The position numbers and the translations under genes are program-made. Positions 9,201 through 14,017 of a stretch of 14,017 nt of DNA are shown one piece after another. The stretch is from contig CALLAG010000213.1 of the NCBI GenBank assembly GCA_938002705.1, forward strand, positions 1 to 14,017, read 5' to 3'. Under the pieces are notes generated by a model, which was not told where the DNA came from, did not search any database, and saw nothing but the letters and a program-made list of their open reading frames with translations. Source of the stretch: an uncultured Saprospiraceae bacterium. Its GTDB lineage: Bacteria > Bacteroidota > Bacteroidia > Chitinophagales > Saprospiraceae. Numbering within the stretch: the stretch's first letter is position 1; every line of letters begins with the position of its first letter.

Positions 9201-9629
9201 ACAGTTATTGATAATAGGTGCTACCGTGTCTTCCAGATATATCGTCTGCTGACAAGAGGAATGCAACTTAAGACTTGCCGATCCAGCAGGATAGGTCGCC
9301 TCCCAAGTTCTATGAATAATCTTGAGGCATGATGTATTAGTTGTTATCTCATCCGTATAGCTTACTATCGGTGTGGGACAATTAGTATCTCCTGGCATTA
9401 CTGTGGGAGTTCCAGTTATGGCTGGATCAATGTTGTCAGTAGGACACCCAAAGTATGTCGGTGGACAAAAAACAACTGGCGCAGTTAAGCACATCATCTT
9501 AAAGTTCATCTGTGCTTCTGGCACATCACCATTAAGACAGAAGTTGTCATCATCAGAATTAGCTTGTACCGAAAATGTGAGGCACATAGCTAATATGACG
9601 TAAAGTGTTTTTGTAAATAAATTATTCAT
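3288..9629 (-). CDS. Giant secreted HYR / C-type lectin / GEVED multidomain protein with T9SS sorting domain
   Basis: A 2113-residue predicted cell-surface or extracellular protein, probably an adhesin or glycan-binding fibre (role inferred). Numbering is from ATG 9629. This start is preferred over the TTG at 9707 because it begins a good signal peptide (1-23, hydrophobic core LYVILAMCLTF, cleavage after VQA). Residues ~47-1423 hold eight tandem ~171-residue cysteine-rich units. Each joins an Ig-like half (TWTAT motif) to an HYR half (P-T-x-D-NCG, TTVTY, DACGN). Residues 1431-1637 and 1638-1853 are two modules in which an HYR domain is interrupted by a C-type lectin domain (CTLD 1471-1592 and 1683-1805; motifs AWIG, GQPNN, QWND). 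Residues 1854-1995 look like a GEVED domain (IDYNMDGDF; ending EGETEDYC). Residues ~2033-2113 are a type-A T9SS sorting domain (IYPNPVSE, LYAPDGQLV, ELTTGMYNV), normally cleaved on export through the outer membrane. The frame is intact throughout and ends in TAG. No partner gene is adjacent; the nearest terminator is at 3069-3097. Confidence 0.93.
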   Translation of the reverse strand: MNNLFTKTLYVILAMCLTFSVQANSDDDNFCLNGDVPEAQMNFKMMCLTAPVVFCPPTYFGCPTDNIDPAITGTPTVMPGDTNCPTPIVSYTDEITTNTSCLKIIHRTWEATYPAGSASLKLHSSCQQTIYLEDTVAPIINNCPSDITVDLTANCDSSAIWPVPTVTENCDLLSFTTTHFSGVTFPSGTTQVTYTANDRCGFSTTCVFNVSVVGSCCTAPSITCPPAATTCPVTGDSTPSGTGSATAIPTDASCGSPIVTYTDNIASSGPCSGEMLIERLWTATDASDNTQASSCTQTIEVSDDTPPVLSDIPNDITVSGNGSGCSTQVFWTQPIASDNCGVDIMTSNYDSGSFFEAGTTTVVYTVVDNCGLSVSGSFAVTVNCLCDVDPVITCPTNYISCPTGSYPDPSVTGSATAIAGSSICATPVVVYTDQVISTGPCVSEYDIIRTWTATDPNDSSLTVSCNQTITLEDNEAPTITNVPTDITLYKKGSHCSTPVTWTAPTYSDDCTLTSSGSNIPNGSDFTGGTTTVIFTAVDVCGNVATASFNVTVDCNTCNVPPSISCPPAYTSCPGGFIPSPVIAGEATVTSQGGTCGPAIVYHSDAITGFGNCAGSFYVDRTWTAFDQYNPALSSTCIQTISIDDTTGPIISGAPDNIFVNGTGNNCQLSVNWVAPTVTDDCGIDSFTSSHNPNDIFSEGTTVVTYTAIDNCGNLSTTSFNITVTCQSCNTPPTITCPPNYTSCPGDSSDPAITGFASGVITGTNCTGSPLVTYTDLNPTSVACSGVQIIERTWTATNSAYPSLTSTCIQTIQLIDNTPPVFTFVPNNITLSGTGNNCQMVATWATPTATDGCGNVTITSSHGSGATFSEGLTTVTYTATDACGNNINASFTVTVSCATCVTPPSITCPTNIISCPGTSSAPSVTGIAIGSITGPNCTGSPVVTYTDLNPTSVACAGAQYIERTWTATNPAYPSLTASCVQTIQLIDNTPPTFTFTPSNINITGTGTANNCWTPVSWATPTAIDNCGNVTLTSSHASGSNFDQGQTTVTYSAVDACGNIATSSFVVTVTCAACATPPSIACPPAYTACPGTSSDPSVTGFATGSITGANCTGSPVVTYTDLNPTSTSCPNAQYIERTWTATNPAHPSLTASCVQNITLADVTLPVISNVPNNITVTGTGAGCQVNVDWAAPTATDNCSLTFFEGSHASGSSFSEGTTTVIYSANDACGNTVDASFTVTVLCASACNNPPAITCPSNYTTCPTSGVPSPSISGQAIATAGSNVCGTPVLTFDDLIASTGPCPSSKVINRTWTATDPNNANLSTSCVQVISLIDNQAPIFASCPADIVMLGTPNTGSGSGCMAIVNWTLPSVSDNCSSITLQAQNAAGQVVTSGSTFYQGLTEVTYTATDACGNTSSCQFDVTINCDSNSGSSLSCPADIVVPCGGSGGAVVSWAAPTYSGTCGSCNGSNIPGFVYMGSYGGSEYYCSTNTANWANANQICESNGGYLACIGSQEENAYLANILTLQSAWIGLQDGDNDGQFTWSCGDDLDYTNWYPGQPNNYNGNQECVEMLNNGQWNDQYPYYMLEFIMEKPCSFVNQVAGPTSGTYLTGGTYVVTYETSDVCGPIETCSFNVTVENGLSMTCPEDIVTSAPANSQGVAVNWNIPEVSSCCSDCTTGGGFIPGFVYMGTQNGHHYYCSTAPATWDNAQATCLASGGHLAVINNTAENTFLANILSLQSAWIGASDTAVEGSFQWVNGEPFSYTNWYPGQPNNYSGSQHHVEMLNNGQWNDQYGYYALEYIMEIESCMSLTQTSGPTPGSVLPPGSNHTVTYTSTDGCGNVETCSFDITVESLSSVCSPGGVVSDCHYIEQCIFGAINNTSGNDGGYADYTSQCTGAGATDGLGLKLVPGFGTCGSEKVYWTIWIDYNMDGDFYDNNEFVAYGCGVNAMNGIVTMPAQLYPGTSTIRVIMKEGGYANDPCQQYPEGETEDYCIVFSGSKIRTNESTTAIESRHSDEEAIQLSELSLDVMDEKADYDMHIYPNPVSEVMTIETENMESVTDIKLYAPDGQLVRDIRFDKTENRVQVNVSELTTGMYNVSMIHRDGTVITKRIIIQN
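4071..5339 (-). repeat. Tandem duplication of a nested HYR-[CTLD]-HYR module
   Basis: Two consecutive coding modules, 4719-5339 and 4071-4718, have the same order: the first half of an HYR domain (LSCPADIV...VSWAAP or MTCPEDIV...VNWNIP), a complete C-type lectin domain, then the second half of an HYR domain (GPTSGTYLTGG...VTYETSD or GPTPGSVLPPG...VTYTSTD, then CSFNVTV or CSFDITV). The lectin domains are 212 residues (636 bp) apart. Some DNA stretches are nearly identical, for example around 4261-4295 against 4897-4931. The duplication is clear; the inserted arrangement follows from the split HYR consensus. Confidence 0.85.
5361..9490 (-). repeat. Eight tandem ~513-bp (171-residue) HYR/Ig-like coding repeats
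   Basis: The tryptophan codon of the conserved TW(T/E)A motif lies at 9305, 8789, 8279, 7766, 7253, 6740, 6221 and 5705 (first base on the minus strand). This gives spacings of 516, 510, 513, 513, 513, 519 and 516 bp. Each unit opens with a CP..xxCP motif and closes with an SFxVTVxC or similar strand, and has about ten cysteines. Units 5-7, counted from the N-terminus, are clearly closer to one another than to the rest and share long DNA tracts. Units 1 and 8 are the most diverged. Confidence 0.92.
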
Positions 9630-9660
9630 GCTAAATGTTGTTATTAAGTAATTGCATCTT

Positions 9661-9702
9661 AAAAATCCGATAGAACGCTTTGCACTGCTTGATAGGATTT
9701 TT
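9661..9702 (-). promoter_or_regulatory. Possible 5'-leader hairpin of the surface-protein gene
   Basis: AAAAATCC (9661-9668) and GGATTTTT (9695-9702) are perfect 8-bp inverted arms around a 26-nt interior, 31 bp upstream of the ATG at 9629. In a minus-strand transcript the stem would be followed by AAG rather than a long U-tract, so attenuation is possible but not well supported. The arms are A/T-rich and could pair by chance. Confidence 0.25.
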
Positions 9703-10124
9703 ATCAAAAAATATTTTTTTCCTGAAAATAAATTTTGAAAATGCCGTAGTAAATTGAACTGATCGTAGAATACAGAACACTATACGATACGAAAGGAAAG
9801 AGTGCTTCTTAAGAAGAACCTCAAGAAACTGTTAAAGTCCAAATGGAAACCTGAAATAGCATAGAATTCAAGATTGGAAATTAGGGTATGAAAATATGTA
9901 AGCCCCTGACCTCATTGAATTTAAAATAGAATATTGTGCTATCCAGAGTGCTATGATTATTCAATTAAAAAGAAGGAAAATATTTTATTTTTTTTCTTGA
10001 AAATATTCTAACAAAATGACAGAAATATAAGCATCCACAATAAGGCAACCTTACTTAACGGAGACAAGCATGATACGCTGCTTAGTGCTTCAAAAATAAA
10101 ATAATCCGATAGAGCCGCTGGGAC

Positions 10125-10140
10125 TTATCACATGTGATAA
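10125..10140. repeat. Perfect 16-bp palindrome TTATCACATGTGATAA
   Basis: A perfect inverted repeat with 8-bp arms and no spacer, in the middle of the non-coding region. Its TCACATGTGA core is the kind of symmetric site bound by dimeric helix-turn-helix regulators. No gene start lies within about 500 bp downstream on the minus strand or 800 bp on the plus strand, so no target is evident. Confidence 0.35.
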
Positions 10141-10443
10141 AGGCAGCAATAGATCAATGAGAAACGTTATGAAATGATTAGAATATTATAAATAGATGAT
10201 GCAGGAATCCATCATAGCCGTATACTATATCTAATGCAGAAAGTGTATCAAGTTATAATGATAATCTGATAGTTGCGCTTAGTCTATTTATAATAAGAAA
10301 TAGACCTGGCCTATGAGTAAAATTGAGATCGGTGGTCTTACGATATCGGGCGACATAAATATAATGTAGCTTTAGATAGCTTACATGTTGAAATATCGAG
10401 ATTTACTTCAGAGGCTATATTTATACCATAGGGCCTTGACATA

Positions 10444-10516
10444 AATTAGTCGAAGCTGACAAGAGATAATCAGAACTAAGAGCAGGTCTGTGAGATCCTC
10501 CCGCTCTCGACTAATT
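10444..10516. other. Possible branched RNA structure closed by a 10-bp stem
   Basis: AATTAGTCGA (10444-10453) pairs perfectly with TCGACTAATT (10507-10516). Inside are a 4-bp arm CTGA/TCAG (10456-10459 with 10470-10473) and a longer arm: GAGC (10480-10483) with GCTC (10503-10506), continuing AGG-TCT around a GTG loop with small bulges. Together they would form a three-way junction just downstream of the small membrane-protein gene. There is no U-tract in either direction, so it is not a typical terminator. It may be a small RNA, a 3' UTR structure or chance pairing. Confidence 0.3.
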
Positions 10517-10544
10517 AGAAAATTTATATGAAAAATAAAATAGC

Positions 10545-10883
10545 TTAATCCCTTCTCGATCTCTTACCTATACCTAATTGCTTAGCTACGAAAAGGATGA
10601 GTATAGCACCGAAAGTTCCTGCTACCATCATACCGATAACATTCTCAGGTAGTGTGACAGAGAACTGCTTCTCTACGACCTTAACAATACCGGCTCCTGC
10701 GTTGATATTCACTAGATTAAAAAGGAAGCCTCCTACGATAGCCCCTGCTATACCCAATAAGGTATTAATAATAAGACCAAAAGAGTCACCTTTTACCACA
10801 CGGGCCGCGATAGCTCCTGCTACCCCACCTACTAATATCATGATTACCCAATTCAACACATCTGCTGGTATTCCAGAATCCAT
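10545..10883 (-). CDS. GlsB/YeaQ/YmgE-family small membrane protein
   Basis: A 112-residue inner-membrane protein of the transglycosylase-associated family (PF04226-like). The family is often linked to general stress responses, but its molecular function is unknown. Three hydrophobic, glycine-rich segments are visible: about 10-30 (NWVIMILVGGVAGAIAARVV), 35-58 (with the typical GLIINTLLGIAGAIVGG motif) and 82-103. The C-terminal end is basic (GKRSRRD). It is longer than the ~82-residue enterobacterial YeaQ because of a 20-25 residue polar stretch (about 59-81) between the second and third segments. The start is ATG at 10883; the stop is TAA. It is divergent from the response-regulator gene, with a 146-bp shared upstream region. 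Confidence 0.85.
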   Translation of the reverse strand: MDSGIPADVLNWVIMILVGGVAGAIAARVVKGDSFGLIINTLLGIAGAIVGGFLFNLVNINAGAGIVKVVEKQFSVTLPENVIGMMVAGTFGAILILFVAKQLGIGKRSRRD

Positions 10884-10955
10884 AGTCTAATTTTTGCGCT
10901 AAGATAGAATTCTGAAAAGAAAAAATGCTGCCGTTAACATTATTTTGGATATAGA

Positions 10956-10977
10956 CAACCACATCATCATGTGATTG
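10956..10977. promoter_or_regulatory. 22-bp near-palindrome in the divergent promoter region
   Basis: CAACCACAT (10956-10964), spacer CATC, ATGTGATTG (10969-10977): the arms match at 8 of 9 positions. The site lies between the divergent small membrane-protein gene and response-regulator gene and overlaps the TTG of a candidate promoter for the latter. It could be a binding site for a dimeric regulator such as the adjacent NarL-type protein; that link is inference. Confidence 0.4.
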
Positions 10978-11005
10978 TGTAAGTTAAATATCTAAAGTAT
11001 CTTGG
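10975..11005 (+). promoter_or_regulatory. Candidate Bacteroidota-type promoter for the response regulator
   Basis: TTG at 10975-10977 and TATCTTGG at 10998-11005 resemble the Bacteroidota -33 TTG and -7 TAnnTTTG elements, with one mismatch in the -7 box and a 20-bp spacer. Transcription would start about 18 bp before the ATG at 11030. The motifs are short and this is only a candidate. Confidence 0.3.
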
Positions 11006-11029
11006 CATTACCTTAAAAAAACATCAATC

Positions 11030-11677
11030 ATGGAGAGCATTAATATCGGTATTATAGAAGACGATAGAGTTATACATGAAAGCTTAGTCAGTAGTGTCAA
11101 TATGTATCCTGCCCTGAACTTAGCTTTCGATGCCTACAGTGTAGAGGAAGCACTGGAGATAATTAACGATGACATCAAGCTTATCCCAGATGTAATTCTT
11201 CTTGACATAGGACTTCCAGGAATGGATGGCATCTCAGGCATTCCTCATATTAAAGAATGCCTTACTGAGACAGACATCATCATGCTGACCACTTATGAGG
11301 AGTCAGAGATAATATTCAAAGCATTATGCTCTGGGGCATGTTCTTATATCTCAAAAAAAACATCTCTTAAGGTTATAATGGATTCTGTCTTTACTGTATA
11401 CAGAGGTGGATCCTATATGTCTCCCACTATAGCTCGTAAGATTGCTGAACATTTTGCTCCATTAAAAAAAATAACTGTAGAGAATAAGACCCAATTAACT
11501 GACAGACAATTACAGATAGTAAAAGAACTTTCTGAAGGACTGAGTTACAAAGGCATCGCTAATAAGCTTAACATATCAATAGACACAGTAAGAAGCCATA
11601 TCAAAAAAATATACAAGATGCTGGAAGTAACCAATAAGCTTACTGTCATCAACATGTATAGAGATGGGAAATTATAG
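11030..11677 (+). CDS. NarL/LuxR-family two-component response regulator
   Basis: A 215-residue cytoplasmic transcription regulator. Residues 4-120 form the receiver domain: acidic pocket E10, D11 and D12, phospho-acceptor D59 in VILLDIGLPGMDG, switch threonine T86 or T87 in IIMLTTYEE, and a conserved lysine at 108/109. Residues 155-213 form the LuxR-type helix-turn-helix (LTDRQLQIVKELSEGLS, then IANKLNISIDTVRSHIKKIY). All key residues are present, so it is probably phosphorylated and DNA-binding. The ATG at 11030 fits the family start. It ends 19 bp before the stop of the histidine kinase encoded on the other strand, its likely partner. Its targets are not evident. Confidence 0.95.
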   Translation: MESINIGIIEDDRVIHESLVSSVNMYPALNLAFDAYSVEEALEIINDDIKLIPDVILLDIGLPGMDGISGIPHIKECLTETDIIMLTTYEESEIIFKALCSGACSYISKKTSLKVIMDSVFTVYRGGSYMSPTIARKIAEHFAPLKKITVENKTQLTDRQLQIVKELSEGLSYKGIANKLNISIDTVRSHIKKIYKMLEVTNKLTVINMYRDGKL

Positions 11678-11696
11678 AATCCAGCCCATGAGCTTA

Positions 11697-14017
11697 TTAT
11701 ACAATAGGAATCCTGGAAGTCACGCGGCAACCTATATTGCTATAGTGAATTTCAGTATCCCCATTAAGAGACTCCGCTCGAGACTTCATACTCGCCGTAC
11801 CTACGCCTGAGGTTCTTACAGTAAGTGGGTCTACCACTCCATTATCCTGAATATTTAAGACCAGCTCTGATTTATATTTCTGTAGGCTTACTTCTACGAT
11901 ATTGGCTGTAGAGTACTTAGCGACATTGGTCAATGCTTCTTTGTAGATAAGAAATATATTCTGTCTTATTTCAGGGTTGATTTTAGATTTGACTTGATCT
12001 ATATCTGTATTTAATTTCAGAGTTATATTCTTGGTAGATAATATCTCATTGCCAAAATCCAACATACGATCGACAAGATCAGCGTAGGTATCCTTACGAG
12101 AATCTATAGCCCATACTGTATCACGCATACGTGTCATAGCATCACGGCTCATCGAGGCCATCTTATTCATAGATATCTTAAGAGAGTCATCAGCGAAATT
12201 ACTCAAGAGCTCGGACTGCATGGCTAATCCCGTAAGTATACTACCGACATCATCATGAAGGTCACTAGACAGTTTTGACCTAAAGGCCTCTCGCTGTTTG
12301 GCCTGTCGTTTATTTGATTTCTGTCGTAGGTAATAATATCCAAAAAGCAAAGACAAAATAAAAAACGATACAGAACCTATGAGCATAGATCTGAACTGTT
12401 TATTTTCAAGTTCTGCAATTTTGTTCTTAGCCTCAAGTGCCAATATTTCTTTTTCTTTTTCTGCTGTAGAATACTTAGTCTCCCACTCTGCGATCGCCTC
12501 CGCTCTTTGCTCAGAGAAAAGTGAGTCTTTCAAAGCGGCATATTCTGAGAGAACCTTAGCATCCTCATAATATCTCTTAGCATCAGCATAGAACAAGTGC
12601 AAGGCATTAAGAGACTCTATTTTATTATCAGCATTATTCATCTCATCTGCCAGAGACTTGGCTTGAGTTAAGAGTTCCTCGATTTCTATGTATGAGAGTG
12701 CACTACTTTCTTTTATTATATTCTCACTTATTTCTGATTGTTTAGACTGGCGATAGACTTCTGCTAGACTAACTAAAAAACTACTCTCTAAAGACTTATT
12801 TTTATTCAACTTAGAAAGTGCCAGTCCGTCTATGAATATCTGAGTAGCATCTATATAATTAGTCATAGCCATATATACTCTACCAATACCCAACATAGCT
12901 GTCATCTCCCCTACTACAAAATTAATCTCTTTAGATAGTGACAATGCAGCCTGATAATATTCTAAGGATTGTGGATAATCTTCTATCTGATAATTGACAG
13001 CACCCAGCTTATTATCATTGTATACGATGAGACTCTGAAATCCAATTTCTGTCGCTATACTTCTTGATTTATTAAAGTCAGTAATGGCGCCTTCCCAATC
13101 TTTCATATCTAACTTAATAGCAGCAATGTTATGATAAGATATACAGATACCACGATTATCATTGTTTTTCTCTTTTATAGCAAGGGATTTCATATAGTAA
13201 GCGATAGCCTCCTCGTAGTCGCCTGCGATATGCCCCATATTACCTAAGTTGTTCCACACAGAAGATAGGTTAGAAGAATTACCATTTTTTGACAAGATGG
13301 CTTCTGCGCTGAGATAACTTTCTTTTGCTTTGTCATTATCCCCAAGCATACGATATATACGCCCTCTCATTACATAAGCTCCAGAGAGGGTCTCTGTATT
13401 ATCAGTGTGTAGTCCGATCATAATCGAGCTATCGGAATATATAACAGCTTTATCCAAAAGTCCAGCATTTCTATAGAGCAAGGTCAACTCAATATATGCT
13501 TGGCACCGAGCATCATGATAGTCAGTATTACGCAATACACTTATAGCTTCCACTGCCAGTTGCTTAGCGGATTCAGTATCGCCTTCATCTGATCTGAGTC
13601 TTGAAAGGCCGCATAGTGCTTGACCAAGACACCATGGATAAGAAATGGACTCTGGATTATCTATTATGTATGCGAATTTCTGAGAGGATAAGTCATAAAG
13701 ACCCAACTTAGCTAACTTAGTGGCATAGATGATAGCAAAATGAAACATAGGTTTCTTATCATCAAATCGAGATGATAGCTTATGTGCCTTATCATAATAT
13801 TTATTAAGTACTGATACATCTTTGATGGACGGATGTCTTAGAAAATTTTTATAATCTCTGATCCTACTGCTATCATCTACCGCCTCTTGTATCAATATAT
13901 CAAATGAATCCTGAATAGCAGAAAGGTTCTGCTGAGCATGAGTATGGTTAGTACTTATAACGAAATACGCAATAAGTATAAAATACGAGCTTAGAGCATG
14001 TAGCCATATAGATGACT
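11697..14017 (-). CDS. TPR-containing sensor histidine kinase (NarX/DesK-type), N-terminus beyond the window
   Basis: A membrane sensor kinase, at least 772 residues in the window, numbered from 14015. The frame is open to the right edge with no start codon between 13896 and 14015, so the beginning is missing. The TTG at 13895 is not a plausible start because the frame continues upstream through a hydrophobic, signal-peptide-like segment (SYFILIAYFVIS, then THAQ). Residues ~90-500 carry about eight TPR repeats, probably periplasmic. A coiled coil (EWETKYSTAEKEKEILALEA) leads to the transmembrane helix at 544-563. The HisKA_3 domain has the phospho-acceptor H587 in DLHDDVGSILTGL. The ATPase domain has the N box around N697 (EALTNVAKYS), then IQDNGV and SGVGTASMKSRAESLNG. 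The gene ends with tandem TAA TAA. The response regulator facing it is its probable partner. The signal sensed is unknown. Confidence 0.93.
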   Translation of the reverse strand, partial: SSIWLHALSSYFILIAYFVISTNHTHAQQNLSAIQDSFDILIQEAVDDSSRIRDYKNFLRHPSIKDVSVLNKYYDKAHKLSSRFDDKKPMFHFAIIYATKLAKLGLYDLSSQKFAYIIDNPESISYPWCLGQALCGLSRLRSDEGDTESAKQLAVEAISVLRNTDYHDARCQAYIELTLLYRNAGLLDKAVIYSDSSIMIGLHTDNTETLSGAYVMRGRIYRMLGDNDKAKESYLSAEAILSKNGNSSNLSSVWNNLGNMGHIAGDYEEAIAYYMKSLAIKEKNNDNRGICISYHNIAAIKLDMKDWEGAITDFNKSRSIATEIGFQSLIVYNDNKLGAVNYQIEDYPQSLEYYQAALSLSKEINFVVGEMTAMLGIGRVYMAMTNYIDATQIFIDGLALSKLNKNKSLESSFLVSLAEVYRQSKQSEISENIIKESSALSYIEIEELLTQAKSLADEMNNADNKIESLNALHLFYADAKRYYEDAKVLSEYAALKDSLFSEQRAEAIAEWETKYSTAEKEKEILALEAKNKIAELENKQFRSMLIGSVSFFILSLLFGYYYLRQKSNKRQAKQREAFRSKLSSDLHDDVGSILTGLAMQSELLSNFADDSLKISMNKMASMSRDAMTRMRDTVWAIDSRKDTYADLVDRMLDFGNEILSTKNITLKLNTDIDQVKSKINPEIRQNIFLIYKEALTNVAKYSTANIVEVSLQKYKSELVLNIQDNGVVDPLTVRTSGVGTASMKSRAESLNGDTEIHYSNIGCRVTSRIPIV

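Larger units (their letters stand above)
9630..10544. other. Long intergenic region with no recognisable gene
   Basis: About 0.9 kb lies between the start of the giant surface-protein gene and the stop of the small membrane-protein gene. All frames are broken by frequent stops. The short open stretches, such as a lysine-rich one near 9783-9857, match nothing recognised. The region should contain the promoter of the surface-protein gene near 9630-9760. It also holds a leader hairpin (9661-9702), a 16-bp perfect palindrome (10125-10140) and a possible branched RNA fold (10444-10516). It may be decayed coding DNA, a non-coding RNA locus or simple spacer; the sequence alone does not decide. Confidence 0.6.

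Noticed and set aside
5361..9490. Regular ~513-bp periodicity as a CRISPR or satellite array
   Set aside because: The period is a multiple of three, the frame is uninterrupted and the units encode recognisable HYR/Ig-like domains, so it is a protein repeat.
8845..9603. Open frames on the plus strand opposite the HYR array
   Set aside because: They are antisense shadows of the repetitive gene, with no recognisable domains, and similar frames recur only where the coding repeats allow.
9630..9707. A 26-residue N-terminal extension of the giant protein from TTG 9707
   Set aside because: The ATG at 9629 starts a clear signal peptide. The upstream stretch would place charged residues before it and overlaps the A/T-rich leader.
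9783..9857. Lysine- and leucine-rich short open frame in the spacer
   Set aside because: It is about 30 residues long, has no credible start or recognisable homology, and has the composition expected of A-rich DNA.
9661..10114. Repeated AATCCGATAGA at 9664 and 10103 as a direct repeat
   Set aside because: An 11-base match is expected several times by chance in 14 kb, and the flanks do not align.
10125..10140. A CRP/FNR-type binding site
   Set aside because: The half-sites are abutted and inverted relative to the usual spaced consensus, and no promoter or target gene is adjacent. Only the palindrome itself is reported.
11697..13895. TTG at 13895 as the start of the histidine kinase
   Set aside because: The frame continues upstream to the window edge through a hydrophobic signal-like segment, so the true start lies outside the window.

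Overview
The window looks like a chromosomal segment of a low-GC member of the Bacteroidota. The grounds are a giant cell-surface protein ending in a type IX secretion (Por) sorting domain, built of HYR/Ig-like, C-type-lectin and GEVED modules; a TPR-type sensor histidine kinase paired with a NarL/LuxR response regulator; and almost no Shine-Dalgarno sequences. The wealth of HYR repeats recalls the Saprospiria, but that placement is inference. No rRNA, tRNA, CRISPR array, transposase or phage gene was seen.

Layout. (1) 1-1575 (+): 3' part of priA, the replication-restart helicase, cut by the window edge. (2) 1716-3056 (+): an AAA ATPase of the AAA_14/DUF4143 family, preceded by two copies of a short TGTGT-ACACA palindrome 32 bp apart and followed by a strong hairpin terminator. 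It reads as visibly more A/T-rich than its neighbours. (3) 3057-3287: the terminator plus a ~120-bp eroded long inverted repeat, probably a dispersed non-coding element. (4) 3288-9629 (-): one gene for a 2113-residue secreted protein. It has a signal peptide, eight tandem ~171-residue HYR/Ig-like units, two modules in which a C-type lectin domain appears inserted inside an HYR domain, a GEVED-like domain and a C-terminal T9SS sorting domain. (5) 9630-10544: about 0.9 kb with no convincing gene, holding a leader hairpin, a perfect 16-bp palindrome and a possible branched RNA fold. (6) 10545-10883 (-): a small GlsB/YeaQ/YmgE-type membrane protein. (7) 11030-11677 (+) and 11697-14017 (-): a response regulator and a TPR histidine kinase facing tail to tail with 19 bp between them. 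The kinase runs off the right edge.

The genes do not form one operon. The closest functional link is the kinase/regulator pair, presumably cognates. The most distinctive element is the giant surface protein, probably an adhesin or carbohydrate-binding fibre. Its nested HYR-CTLD modules and partly homogenised repeat array are the main points of interest.
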